Notes: generated from the letters alone by a model not told the origin. 64,000 nucleotides of DNA from RHKX01 sp963820055 (GCA_963820055.1 CAWFYJ010000003.1:310001-374000); one strand, 5' to 3'; counted from the stretch's first letter, positions 7,434-16,232 are shown. Numbers and translations are program-made.

Positions 7434-9644
7434 TCAGGCGGGTTCGCGGGTGATCAGCCCGGCCAGCCGGGCGCATTCGACGGCCTCCGACCGCGACGAG
7501 ACGCCGAACTTCCGGTAGATCGACCGGGCCTGGGTCTTGACGGTATTCGTCGAGACGATGAGCTCGTCGGCGATCTCGGGAAACGTCAGGTGGGTCGGGA
7601 GGATATGGAGCAGGCGACGCTCGGCCGGCGTCAGCGGCCAGCGCTCGTCGAGGCCGGCGCCGGCATCGAGGGATTCCCGGGCGCCCTCGAGCCATTCGGT
7701 TAGGACGACCGCGTCGGGATAGCTCTCACGGAGGGCGTTCGCCTGCTGCAACAGCCCCCGCGCGACCTCGGCGTCACCGCGGGCGAGATGAGCGCGTGCC
7801 ATCGTCACCCTGATCAACGCCGCGAACCATCCGTTGACCCAGATCGACTCATCGATCAGCCCGTCGGCGACCGCCAGCGTCGCGGCGGCCGAGCGGTCTC
7901 CACGACCGGCGCGGACGAGAGCCGCAGTCGCGAACGAAAGCGCCGACCCCGGGTATTCGTCCATCCCGTAGAGGTCGATTCGTGCCAGCGACTCCGTCAC
8001 GGCCGCCTCCGCGTCTTCGGGGCGACCCTCGTCGAGGGCGATCAGGGCAACGACGGCCTGGCACAGGGCCTGCGGGGCCGGAGATGCGACCACGGTGGGC
8101 TTCGCGCCGTCTTCGAGGAGCTGCCGTGCATGCGAGCGATCGCCGAGCAGGAAGGCCGCCATGCCGGCGGCAAGGCGGCAGAAGGAGCGCCAGACGCTGC
8201 GCTCCGGCAGATTCGCATGGATCGCCTCGAAGCCGTCCGAGATCTCCTCCAGCCGGTGCGGGCCGTCGCCCGACAGGCGGACTATCTCGGCGGCGGCCAG
8301 CAGGGTCGGATCGGGGGCGGCCGACGCGGCGAGGTGCTCGGAGGCGATCACCCGCCAGCGCATCATCGTCGCGCCATCGCCGTCGGTGAGCGCCGTGACG
8401 GCGGTTGCCAGCGCCAGGGCCGGGACCACCGCGCTTCGCTCTTCGCCGAGCGCGTCGATCCAGCCGTGCAGAGTGGTCCGGCGTCCCGACACGTTGTAGT
8501 CGGGAGTGACCTCCCAGATCCGCGCCCCGGCCAGCTCGGCATCGCCGGACGCGATCGCGTGCTCCACGGCCGGTCGACGTCGCCGCGCGAGTGGAACCAG
8601 CCGCTGGCGCGTCGATGGAGATCCGTTTCCCCGGCCGCCGGGCTGCGATGGAGATCGCTCCTCAGCATCTCGCGAAGCAGCGAATGCATCCGGAACTCCG
8701 AGTCCTTGCTGTCGAGCGGCGCGAGCAGCATGTTCGAACGCGACAGCCTGCGGAGCGTCTCCGCGGACCCGTTGCGTTCGAGAACGGCATCGCAGACGTC
8801 GCCCGCGAGGCGCCCGAGGATCGAGCAGCGGGTCAGGAAGTCACGGTCGTCGGGATCGAGGCTCGAAAGGAACTCGTCGCGAAGGTAGTCGGCGACCTCA
8901 CGCTCGTCACCGGCGAACCGGGCGATCGAGGCGTCTGCGTTCTCGGTCCCCCTCGACGGACTTGGCGGCCAGGTACAGGGCCGCCGGCCAACCCTCGGTC
9001 AGCTCCAGGAGCCGCAGCGACTGACCTGCGGAGAGGCGGAGCCCCGCCGCCTCGATCAACGCGGCGGCCTCGGAGCGGGTCATCGTCATGGCGTCGACGC
9101 GGATCTCGGCGATCCGTTCCCGACGCGGAGCCGCCCGATGCCGATGTCGGGCTCCGAGCGACCCGCGACGATCAGCTGCGAGCCATCCGGGAACCGCTCG
9201 GCAAGAGCAGCGAGCGCATCCAGGGAAGGACGGCCGCGGAGCCGATGCGCGTCATCGAGGATCAGGACGAACGGGATCGCGGCGGACGATCGCCTCGCAG
9301 AGCCGTGGGACCGCGACCCGGGACAGGTCCGGGCTCGGCCCGCTGATCGGGGCCAGGACCTCCTCGCCGATCGGCTCGCTCGCGTCGAGCGCCGCGGCGA
9401 TCCGCCCGATCAGCCGGGCCGGGTCGTCGTCGCGCTTGCCGATCGTGATCCAGATCGTCTCCCGGCGCTCGTCACTCGCCCACTGCGACAGGAGCACCGT
9501 CTTGCCGTACCCGGCCGGCGCGATCACCGCGATGCACGGGGCCTGCGCGTTCCTGAGAGCGGCGACGAGTCGCGGCCGTTCGATCGCATCGCGAAGCGGA
9601 GGCGGCGCCCCGGCGGGCGCTTCCGCTGCAGGTGAGTTGGTCAA
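7434..9644 (-). pseudogene. MalT-type LuxR regulator interrupted by four single-base frameshifts
   Basis: Joined across frames this is a roughly 735-residue ATP-dependent LuxR regulator: Walker A APAGYGKTVL near residue 45, Walker B FVLILDDAH, a winged-helix part, a helical-repeat middle, and a C-terminal LuxR helix-turn-helix (TPAERRLLHILPTHLTFPEIADELIVSTNTVKTQ). The frame breaks near 9274 (+1 C), 9120-9126 (-1), 8948-8952 (+1 in a run of five C on the plus strand) and 8570-8575 (-1). Conserved sequence continues immediately in the new frame at each break, and all domains remain recognisable. As written only fragments would be made. Two breaks are in short homopolymers and other genes here show the same error type, so consensus error is at least as likely as gene decay. 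The inducer is unknown. Confidence 0.8.
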
Positions 9645-9676
9645 TTCGCGTTCAGATCGGTTCGGGGGGCGAGCAA

Positions 9677-9750
9677 TCGGGGCGCCCGGATTTGAACCGA
9701 GGACCTTCTCACCCCAAATGAGACGCGCTACCAGGCTGCGCTACGCCCCG
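9677..9750 (-). tRNA. tRNA-Pro (anticodon UGG)
   Basis: Minus-strand cloverleaf: acceptor CGGGGCG/CGCCCCG, D arm GCGCAGCCTGGTAGCGC as in other bacterial tRNA-Pro, anticodon stem TCTCA/TGAGA with loop TTTGGGG (anticodon UGG), T loop TTCAAAT, discriminator A. CCA is not encoded. Confidence 0.95.
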
Positions 9751-9832
9751 AGGCCGCCCGAGTCTAGCCCGCCGGCCGCAGACCCGGCCCCGTATTCAGC
9801 TGTGCGAGTCGCGAACCGCCCCGTCGCCCCGA

Positions 9833-10345
9833 TCAGCTCGCGAGGTCGAAGAGCTCTTCCTGGTCGGGCTCGGGGAAGCCCTCCTCGCGGACCCGCTGCA
9901 TCCAGCCGTGGAGGCGGATCCTGAGGTCGGCGTTGCTGCTGCGCACCGTCATGAGCCCGTGCTCGGCCGTGCGGGCCGGCATCGGGACCGGGCGACTGCG
10001 GAACCAGCGCTGGAGCCGGATCTTGTCGTGGCCGACGCCGAGGCGGACGGTCCAGAAGCGGATCATCTCGACGACGTCCTGACCCTCGTCGAACTGGAGC
10101 CGGTAGTCGACCCGTCCGTTCGAGAGGCGGCGCAGCCAGTGCGCGGCCAGGGTCACGACGTCCGGGTCGGAGCTGCGGATCTCGACCGGGCCGACGTCCG
10201 ACGCAGCCCGTTCGGAGATGCACAGCGCCAGGAAATGGCGGAACGTCGGGTCCCGCGAGAGGCGCTCGAACTCGGCGCGCTCGTCGGCGTGGGCCGCGCT
10301 CCTGAGCTTTCTGTACTCGGCTTGCATTCTTTTCACCGTTCCCAC
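9833..10345 (-). CDS. LAGLIDADG-like hypothetical protein
   Basis: A 170-residue basic protein. The stretch SSDPDVVTLAAHWLRRL, then RLQFDEGQDVVEMIRFWTVRLGV and a C-terminal GLMTVRSSNADLRIRLHGW resembles standalone actinobacterial proteins with a LAGLIDADG-endonuclease-like fold (their typical pattern is NSDP, a helix with W, HE, AxxFW, then a C-terminal V/R strand). No catalytic acidic pair can be identified with confidence, so DNA binding is plausible and cleavage is not claimed. Start is GTG at 10345; in-frame GTG 10336 or ATG 10327 are also possible because no Shine-Dalgarno stands out. It stands alone, divergent from the DUF1015 operon and downstream of nothing obvious. Confidence 0.55.
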   Translation of the reverse strand: MGTVKRMQAEYRKLRSAAHADERAEFERLSRDPTFRHFLALCISERAASDVGPVEIRSSDPDVVTLAAHWLRRLSNGRVDYRLQFDEGQDVVEMIRFWTVRLGVGHDKIRLQRWFRSRPVPMPARTAEHGLMTVRSSNADLRIRLHGWMQRVREEGFPEPDQEELFDLAS

Positions 10346-10456
10346 CTCAGCTTCTCTCGGCTGACTTCTGATTGCTTACGAACGCATGTTCCCTTCCCGG
10401 TCGGACGGAACGGCGGAACCGGGCCGCGCGGGGCCGGTCATTAGTCTCCCGGGCCG

Positions 10457-11732
10457 ATGGCAGAGGTCAAACCCTTCCGAGCGCTCCACCCCGACCCCAC
10501 CCGTGTGGCGATCGGCGACGTCACCGCGCCCCCCTACGACGTGATCGACGCCGCCGGCCGCGCCGACCTCGTCAGCCGCTCCCCGTACAACGTCGTCGAG
10601 CTCGACCTCCCCGAATCAGCGGACGGCGACAAGTACGAGCACGCGGCCGAGCTACTCCGCGGCTGGCGCGCCGAGGGCGTCCTCGTCCAGGACTCCGAGC
10701 CGACCGTCTGGGCGCTCGAGCAGGACTACGAGGCACCCGACGGCGGCCGGCGGACGCGCCGCGGATTCCTGGCGCGGATCGGCGTCACCGACTACGGCCC
10801 CGGGCTCGTCCGCCCACACGAGCGCACCCAGCCGGGCCCGAAGGAGGACCGCCTGCGGTTGACCCGAGCCACCGGCCACAACATGTCCCCGATCTTCGTC
10901 CTCCACTCCGGCGACGCCTGGAGCCGTCTCGCGCCCGCCCTCGGCGGCGAGCCCTTCTGCGAGGTCACCGATGCCGACGGCACCGTCCACCGGGCCTGGC
11001 CGGTCGCCGACCCGGAGGTGCATGCCGCCCTCGCCGACGTCGTCGCCGGGTCCGAGCTGCTGATCGCCGACGGTCACCACCGATACGAGACGGCCCGCAC
11101 CTACGCCGACGAGGTCGGAGGCCGCTGAAGGGGACGACGCCCGCTACACCCTGGCCTGCCTCGTCTCCCTCGAGGATCCGGGGCTGAGCGTCTTTGCAAC
11201 GCACCGCCTCCTCCACGACCTCGACGACGCCCGCCGGGTCGCCCTCCGCGACACGCTGATGGACCTCTTCGACCTCGAGCCGATCGACGACCCCGCCGAC
11301 CTCGTTCCCGGCCCTGGCGACGGCACGATCGCGTACGGGTACATGGACTCCTTCCACAAGCAGCCCTACCGTCTCCGGCTCAAGGACGACGCGTCGCTCG
11401 CGGCCGCCATGCCCGACGCCTCGGAGCCGTACCGAACGCTCGACGCGGCGGCGCTCGAAGCGCTGATCCTGAAGGGCCCCCTCGGGATGAGCACCGACGA
11501 CATCGCCGCCAAGCGGGGCCTCTCCTACTGCTCCGACTTCGAGGAGGCCGTCGCGCGCGTCGAGCGCGGCGACGCGCAGGCCGGCTTCTTCCTCCGCCCG
11601 ACCCCGGTCGATCAGGTCCGCGCCGTCGCCGACGCCGGCGAGACGATGCCGCCGAAGTCCACCTACTTCTTCCCGAAGCTCCTCACCGGGCTCGTCTTCA
11701 ATCCGCTCTCGGAGGAAGCGGCGGGCGGGTGA
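10457..11732 (+). CDS. DUF1015 family protein, one frameshift
   Basis: A roughly 425-residue DUF1015 protein (function unknown, widespread in bacteria). The family opening is clear: VKPFRALHPDP, then TAPPYDVID. The central HHRYETA block and a long C-terminal half ending FNPLSEE are also present. The frame is broken at about 11126, where an extra base creates CGC TGA; conserved sequence (EGDDARYTLACLVSLED) resumes immediately in the next frame. In the sequence as given the first frame stops at 11128 and the rest (to 11732) lacks a start. A TAGTCT hexamer ends 9 bases before the ATG. First gene of a tightly coupled five-gene operon; its stop overlaps the next GTG start (GTGA). Confidence 0.85.
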
Positions 11733-12301
11733 AGATCTACACGCGCAAGGGCGACGACGGCACCACCGGGCTCTGGTACGGCGGCCGGCGCAGCAAGTCC
11801 GATGCGCGGATCGAGGCCTACGGGACGATCGACGAGGCGGGTTCGGCCCTCGGCGTCGCCCGCTCGCTCTGCCGGGCCGGCAAGGAGGAGGTCGAAGCCG
11901 ACCTCCTGCATCTCCAGCGCGACCTGTTCGTCGCCGGCGCCGAACTCGCCGCCGCGCCCGAGGCCGCCGACCGCCTCGAGGACGGCGTCAGCCGGATCAC
12001 CGAGACGATGGTCGCCGACCTCGAGCCGGTCATCGACCGCTACATGGACCGCGTCGAGCTCCCGCCGAAGTTCGTGATCCCCGGCGGCACCGAGCTCTCC
12101 GGCGCCCTCGACCTGGCCCGGGCGATCCTCCGCCGCGCCGAGCGGCGCGTCACCGCCCTCGCCGCCGAGGAGGACCTCGGTCCGGCCGCGGTGCTCGCCT
12201 ACCTCAACCGGGCCGCCGACCTCGTCTACGCGATGGCCCGCTTCACCGACGTCTCCGACCCCGCCCTCTTCGAAGGCCGCGGCGGCGCGGGACGGAGCTG
12301 A
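11729..12301 (+). CDS. PduO-type ATP:cob(I)alamin adenosyltransferase
   Basis: A 190-residue enzyme that transfers the adenosyl group of ATP to cob(I)alamin, making coenzyme B12. Family signatures: YTRKGDDGTTGL at the N-terminus (ATP loop), KSDARIEAYGTIDEAGSALG, and the helix RRAERRVTAL near residue 140, followed by YLNRAADLVYAMAR. The usual DELNS is changed to DEAGS. Cytoplasmic, four-helix-bundle trimer in known members. GTG start at 11729 overlaps the DUF1015 stop, and its own stop overlaps the osmC start (TGATG), so it is coupled on both sides. No B12-dependent enzyme is in the window. Confidence 0.9.
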   Translation: MKIYTRKGDDGTTGLWYGGRRSKSDARIEAYGTIDEAGSALGVARSLCRAGKEEVEADLLHLQRDLFVAGAELAAAPEAADRLEDGVSRITETMVADLEPVIDRYMDRVELPPKFVIPGGTELSGALDLARAILRRAERRVTALAAEEDLGPAAVLAYLNRAADLVYAMARFTDVSDPALFEGRGGAGRS

Positions 12302-12699
12302 TGCGCGCGACGGCGCGTCGCAACGACGGCCTCGCCCACGCCGTCGAGGTCGACGGCCACAACCTCGTCGTCGACGAGCCGCTCGACTCGGGCGGCACCG
12401 ACTCCGCCCCCTCCCCCACCCGCCTGCTGGCCGCTTCGCTGGCGTCCTGCACCGCGATCACGATCGCCATGTACGCCGATCGGAAGGGCTGGGACACGAC
12501 CGGCCTCGAGGTCGACGTCGACTTCGAGGGATCACCGCCGCCCGGCGAGCAGGCCCGCTTCGACGTCGCCGTCGCGCTCCCGGCCGGCCTCGACGACGAG
12601 CAGCGCCGGCGGATCATGGTCGTCGCCGGCAAGTGCCCGGTCCACCGGATCCTCGCCACCGGATCGGAGATCGGGCTGACCGAGCGGAGCGCCGGCTGA
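12301..12699 (+). CDS. OsmC/Ohr family peroxide-reductase-like protein
   Basis: A 132-residue OsmC-family protein. The two redox cysteines are in place: Cys50 in SLASCTAIT and Cys112 in GKCPVHR, which in characterised members reduce organic hydroperoxides using lipoyl or thiol donors. The N-terminal GGTDSAPSPTRLLAAS motif is typical of OsmC rather than Ohr. Length is at the short end for the family. Start ATG shares one base with the upstream stop; the stop shares one base with the SDR start. Its place with an adenosyltransferase and an SDR gives no single pathway. Confidence 0.9.
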   Translation: MRATARRNDGLAHAVEVDGHNLVVDEPLDSGGTDSAPSPTRLLAASLASCTAITIAMYADRKGWDTTGLEVDVDFEGSPPPGEQARFDVAVALPAGLDDEQRRRIMVVAGKCPVHRILATGSEIGLTERSAG

Positions 12700-13511
12700 T
12701 GGACCTCGGGATCGCCGGCCGGGCCTGCGTGGTCACCGGCGCCGGCCGCGGGATCGGCAGGGCGACCGCCCGGATGCTCTGCGAGGCGGGCGGCCAGGTC
12801 CTGCTCGTCGCCCGGACCGAGAACGAGGTCGCCGACGCCGCCGTCGAGTGCGGGCGGGCCGGGGCGCCCGAGCACGGCCGCGCCGCCCATCTGGCCCTCG
12901 ACGTCACCGACGCCGAGGCGGGCGCGGCGATCGCCCGCGAAGCCGAGGAGCGCTTCGGCAAGGTCGACGTCGTCGTCAACGGCGCCGGGACGGCGACGTG
13001 GCACGACCTCGACGACGTCACCGACGACGACTGGTACGCGGCCTGGGAGCTCAACGTCATGGCCCCGATGCGGCTGATGCGAGAGACGCTTCCCGCGATG
13101 GCCGAGCGCGGCTGGGGCCGCGTCGTCAACGTCTCCTCGACGGCCGGCAAGCGCCCGTCCCAGCAGCTCGGCGAGTACTCCGTCGCCAAGGCGGGGCAGC
13201 TCTCTCTCTCCCGCCTCTACGCCGACCGCTACGCGGGATCTGGGGTGCTCGTCAACGCCGTCACCCCCGGGCTCGTCAGGTCGGAGCTCTGGATGTCGCC
13301 CGGCGGGATGCTCGACCAGATGGTCGCCGCCCAGGGCGGCGGCGATCGCGACGAGGCCCTCGCGAAGTTCGGCGCCAGTCGCCCGGTCGGTCGCTTCGCC
13401 GAGGTCGACGAGATCGCCTCGGTGATCACGTTCCTCTGCTCCGAGCGCGCTTCCTACGTCGCGGGCGCCGCTTGGAGCGTCGACGGCGGCGCCGTTCAGG
13501 TGATCATCTGA
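12699..13511 (+). CDS. Short-chain dehydrogenase/reductase (SDR)
   Basis: A 270-residue classical SDR: cofactor loop TGAGRGIG (14-21), NGAG (about 95-98), catalytic Ser in NVSSTAG, and catalytic Tyr/Lys in YSVAK. A C-terminal GRFAEVDEIASVITFL and VDGG pattern matches 3-oxoacyl-ACP-reductase-like members. The Arg at the end of beta strand 2 (VART) favours NADP(H). The substrate is not predictable; FabG-like use on 3-oxo or 3-hydroxy acyl chains is the closest general guess. ATG 12699 is set by the TGATG overlap with osmC. Confidence 0.9.
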   Translation: MDLGIAGRACVVTGAGRGIGRATARMLCEAGGQVLLVARTENEVADAAVECGRAGAPEHGRAAHLALDVTDAEAGAAIAREAEERFGKVDVVVNGAGTATWHDLDDVTDDDWYAAWELNVMAPMRLMRETLPAMAERGWGRVVNVSSTAGKRPSQQLGEYSVAKAGQLSLSRLYADRYAGSGVLVNAVTPGLVRSELWMSPGGMLDQMVAAQGGGDRDEALAKFGASRPVGRFAEVDEIASVITFLCSERASYVAGAAWSVDGGAVQVII

Positions 13512-14077
13512 CCGCTCCCGGCCCGTCCGGAAGCGACCTCGCGGGGACGTTCCTCGACCCCGCCGAGGCCGAGCGCCTCAGCGCCCACGGCAGCGAGAGC
13601 GCCGCGGTCCTCGTCCCGCTCTTCGGCTGGCCCGAACGGCCGGGCCTGATCTTCACCGAGCGCCGCCGCGACCTCCGCCGCCACGGCGGCGAGATCTCGT
13701 TTCCCGGCGGGCGCGCCGATCCGGGCGAGACGCTCGTCGAGTGCGCCCTCCGCGAGGCGCAGGAGGAGATCGGCCTCGACCCGGCCGCCGTCGAGGTGAT
13801 CGGCGCGCTGCCGCCGACGTCGACCGTCGTCACGTCGTTCAAGGTGCTTCCCGTCGTCGGCCTCGTCCCCGAACGGCTCGCCCACACGCTCAGCCCCCAC
13901 GAGGTCGAGCGGGTGATCGAACTCGACCTCGACGTCCTCCGCAGCTCCTACGGAATGCGCCGCCTGATCCGCCGCGGTGTGCCGTTCCGGACGCCGACCT
14001 TCGACGTCGAGGACGCCTTCATCTGGGGAGCGACCGCGCGGATGCTCCAGCAGTTCTTCGAGCGCCTCGACGGCTGA
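13508..14077 (+). CDS. NUDIX hydrolase, CoA-pyrophosphatase (NudL) type
   Basis: About 189 residues. The Nudix box is complete (GRADPGE...REAQEEIGL) and is preceded by FTERRRDLRRHGGEISFPGG, the extra motif of the CoA diphosphatase subgroup, which splits CoA or acyl-CoA into phosphopantetheine and 3',5'-ADP. No ATG, GTG or TTG exists in frame between the SDR gene and the conserved domain. The only sensible initiator is CTG at 13508, which overlaps the SDR stop (CTGA), matching the coupling seen at every other junction of this operon. Last gene of the operon; convergent with soxR after 21 bases. Confidence 0.85.
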   Translation: MTAPGPSGSDLAGTFLDPAEAERLSAHGSESAAVLVPLFGWPERPGLIFTERRRDLRRHGGEISFPGGRADPGETLVECALREAQEEIGLDPAAVEVIGALPPTSTVVTSFKVLPVVGLVPERLAHTLSPHEVERVIELDLDVLRSSYGMRRLIRRGVPFRTPTFDVEDAFIWGATARMLQQFFERLDG

Positions 14078-14098
14078 GCGCCGCCCGCCGGTTGCCGG

Positions 14099-14545
14099 TC
14101 ACTTCGGTGGGCCGCTGATCCAGTAGCGCGGGCCCGGGCCGGCGCCGGCGGCACGATCATCCGGGTTTGCGAGCCGGCAGCGATCCAGCGACAGACAGCC
14201 GCAGCCGATGCACTCGGTCAGCCCCGACTTGAGACGCTCGAGCTCGGCGATCCGCTCGTCGATCCGCTCGCTCCACCCGGCCGACAGCCGGGACCAGTCG
14301 CGGCGGTCGGGAACGCGGCCGGGCGGCAGCTTCTCGAGCTCCCCGCCGATCTCCTCGAGGCTGAGGCCGACGCGCTGAGCGAAGACGATGAAGGCGATCC
14401 GGCGCAGGACGGACCGGTCGAAGCGCCGGTGTCCGGAACCCGCGCGCTCGGACTCGATCAGCCCCTTGTCCTCGTAGAAGCGGAGCGCCGAGGAGGCGAC
14501 GCCGCTGCGCCGCGAGACCTCGCTGATCGTCATCGGTTCGGCCAC
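14099..14545 (-). CDS. soxR: Redox-sensing activator SoxR
   Basis: A 148-residue MerR-family regulator. The N-terminal winged helix begins MTISEVSRRSGVASSALRFYEDKGLI, followed by a dimerisation helix. The [2Fe-2S] cluster motif CX2CXCX5C is intact (Cys112, 115, 117, 123; CIGCGC...C), the defining SoxR feature. Oxidation of the cluster by redox-cycling compounds or superoxide switches a bound promoter on. Start GTG 14545 follows GGAAGG with 8 bases spacing; ATG 14533 is an alternative. It is divergent from the DUF5519 gene, and the intervening promoter carries a SoxR box. Confidence 0.95.
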   Translation of the reverse strand: MAEPMTISEVSRRSGVASSALRFYEDKGLIESERAGSGHRRFDRSVLRRIAFIVFAQRVGLSLEEIGGELEKLPPGRVPDRRDWSRLSAGWSERIDERIAELERLKSGLTECIGCGCLSLDRCRLANPDDRAAGAGPGPRYWISGPPK

Positions 14546-14570
14546 GCGGTCAGCCTTCCAGATCGCGGAC

Positions 14571-14601
14571 TTGACTTCAAGTTCACTTGAACTTGTAGGT
14601 T
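14571..14601 (+). promoter_or_regulatory. SoxR-controlled promoter (SoxR box, 19-bp spacer)
   Basis: The -35 hexamer TTGACT (14571-14576) and -10 TAGGTT (14596-14601) are separated by 19 bp, the over-long spacer that MerR-family activators correct by twisting DNA. Inside lies the palindrome TTCAAGT-TC-ACTTGAA (14576-14591), matching the core CAAGTTNACTTG of the E. coli soxS operator. It reads into the DUF5519 gene. Confidence 0.9.
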
Positions 14602-14645
14602 CGGCGGCACGACCCGACCGACCCCCACCGAACGAGGAGAGCGAA

Positions 14646-14999
14646 ATGAGCGGATACGAAGGAGCCGGCGAGCGGATCGTCGCGACGGTGACCGCCTGGC
14701 CGGGCGTCGAGGCGACGACGGGAAGCCGCGGCGAGCTGTCCCTCCGGGTCGGGCGCCGTGAGATCGGCCACCTCCACGGCGACCACGCCGCCCACTTCGG
14801 CCTACCGAAGGCCCTCTTCCACTCGCTTCACGATCGCGGCGCCGTCGACTACCACCCGGTCTTCCCCGGTCAGCCGGGCTTCGCGGCACGGCGGATCGAG
14901 AACGAGGACGACGTCGAGGACGTGATCGAGATCTTCGGCCTCAACTACGACCGGGTGATCGCCCGCTACGGGCTCCCGGCGGAGACGACGGCGACCTAG
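14646..14999 (+). CDS. DUF5519 (luciferase-like) protein, SoxR target
   Basis: A 117-residue cytoplasmic protein resembling the DUF5519 'luciferase family' proteins: a HLHGDHAAHF block and a C-terminal stretch (DDVEDVIEIFGLNYDRV) typical of that group. Biochemical activity is unknown. The start is fixed by GAGGAG at 14634-14639, 6 bases before ATG 14646. It sits directly behind the SoxR promoter and is the only gene that promoter can serve before the convergent rhodanese gene (4-bp tail overlap), so it is probably the SoxR effector here. Confidence 0.8.
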   Translation: MSGYEGAGERIVATVTAWPGVEATTGSRGELSLRVGRREIGHLHGDHAAHFGLPKALFHSLHDRGAVDYHPVFPGQPGFAARRIENEDDVEDVIEIFGLNYDRVIARYGLPAETTAT

Positions 15000-15841
15000 G
15001 TCCCGGTCTCGATCGGCACGCCGATCAGGTTCCCCCATTCGGTCCAGGATCCGTCGTAGTTCTTGACGTCGGGCTCGCCGAGCAGCTCGCTGAGGACGAA
15101 CCAGGTGTGCGCGGAGCGCTCGCCGATCCGGCAGTAGGCGATGATCGGGTCACCGCCGCCGACCACCCCGGCTTCGGTGTAGAGCCGGCGCAGCTCGTCG
15201 GCCGGCAGGAAGGTCCCGTCCTCGGCGACGGCCCGCGACCACGAAACCGAGACCGCGCCGGGAATGTGGCCGCCGCGCTGGGCGCCCTCCTGCTCGTATC
15301 CGGTCATCGCGATCAGCTCGCCCGAGAACTCGAGCCGGCTGCGGACGTCGACGAGGCGTGTCCCGGTCCCGAGAGCGCCGGCGACCTCGTCGCGGAGCGC
15401 GCGGATGGCCGGGTCGGCCTCGCGAACCTCGAACTCCGCCGCCGGGTGCGCGACCGGCTCCGCGGTCGTCTCCCGGCCCTCGGCGATCCACCGATCGCGG
15501 CCGCCGTCGAGGAGGCGGACTTCGTCGTGGCGGAAGTAGCGGAAGTACCAGTAGGCGTAGGCGGCGAACCAGTTGTCGCGATCGCCGTAGAGGACGACCG
15601 TGTGGTCGCGGGAGATCCCGGAGCGCCCCATCAGCTCCGCGAACGCCTCTGCGCCGAGGAGGTCGCGGACGACGGGGTCCTGGAGGTCGTGGCGCCAGTC
15701 GAAGCCGATCGCGCCGGGGATGTGCGCCTCCCCGTAGGCCGCCGGGTTCTCGTCGACCTCGACGATCCGGATCGAATCGTCGCCGAGCCGTGCGGCGAGC
15801 CAGTCTGTGTCGACCAGGACGTCCTTCGCATAACCAGCCAT
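14996..15841 (-). CDS. Two-domain rhodanese (thiosulfate sulfurtransferase)
   Basis: A 281-residue sulfurtransferase of tandem rhodanese domains (about 6-125 and 145-278). The first is structural, with GDRDNWFAAYAYW in place of an active loop. The second has catalytic Cys237 in CRIGERSAH, the loop type found in actinobacterial CysA/SseA-like thiosulfate sulfurtransferases, which move sulfane sulfur from thiosulfate to cyanide or thiol acceptors. HIPGA(I/V) motifs occur in both domains. Cytoplasmic, normal length. ATG 15841 start. It is convergent with the SoxR target gene, possibly contributing to thiol homeostasis, but not under that promoter. Confidence 0.9.
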   Translation of the reverse strand: MAGYAKDVLVDTDWLAARLGDDSIRIVEVDENPAAYGEAHIPGAIGFDWRHDLQDPVVRDLLGAEAFAELMGRSGISRDHTVVLYGDRDNWFAAYAYWYFRYFRHDEVRLLDGGRDRWIAEGRETTAEPVAHPAAEFEVREADPAIRALRDEVAGALGTGTRLVDVRSRLEFSGELIAMTGYEQEGAQRGGHIPGAVSVSWSRAVAEDGTFLPADELRRLYTEAGVVGGGDPIIAYCRIGERSAHTWFVLSELLGEPDVKNYDGSWTEWGNLIGVPIETGT

Positions 15842-15880
15842 CTCGCCTCCCTCGTGCTTTTCAGAGTGCCCCGATCACGA

Positions 15881-15886
15881 TAGGGT
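15881..15886 (+). promoter_or_regulatory. -10-like TAGGGT before a leaderless start
   Basis: TAGGGT ends 7 bases before the ATG at 15894, with no Shine-Dalgarno between. Transcription from it would begin at or next to the start codon. Confidence 0.5.
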
Positions 15887-15893
15887 TTGTCAC

Positions 15894-16229
15894 ATGGCTG
15901 CAGGGAAGCCGGTGGGGAACGGGGCGGGCGCGGGAAGCCCGGACCTCGACGCCATGGGCAACGACAAACGCCGCTCGGTCATCGGGCAGCAGTACGGGGC
16001 GTCGGCGCGAAAGCGACTGATCGTCTACGGGATCGCGCTCCTGCTGGTGGTCCTCGTCGTCGTCGCGTTCCTGACCGTCGTCAGCGGCTACGACAGTCGC
16101 GAGGTTCCCCTCAAGGCCACGGCGCCGTGGTCGGCCGAGGGCGCGCCCCAGGAGGCGCCGCGGGACGTCGACTTCGGCCGCAACGGCCCGACCGACACGA
16201 TCCCGGCGGACGAGATCTTCAACCGCTGA
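15894..16229 (+). CDS. Single-pass membrane protein of unknown function
   Basis: A 111-residue protein: a Gly/Ala-rich polar N-terminus of about 40 residues, a basic stretch (ARKRL), one strongly hydrophobic segment (about 42-64, IVYGIALLLVVLVVVAFLTVV), then a soluble tail of about 45 residues rich in Pro, Asp and Glu. The positive-inside rule puts the N-terminus in the cytoplasm and the tail outside. No known domain. It has the leaderless promoter pattern described above, is divergent from the rhodanese gene (52 bp) and convergent with the next gene after three bases. Confidence 0.7.
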   Translation: MAAGKPVGNGAGAGSPDLDAMGNDKRRSVIGQQYGASARKRLIVYGIALLLVVLVVVAFLTVVSGYDSREVPLKATAPWSAEGAPQEAPRDVDFGRNGPTDTIPADEIFNR

Positions 16230-16232
16230 GCG

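Noticed and set aside
8363..9644. Three or four separate small genes upstream of the LuxR C-terminal part
   Set aside because: Joined across single-base shifts they form one MalT-type protein with all domains in order.
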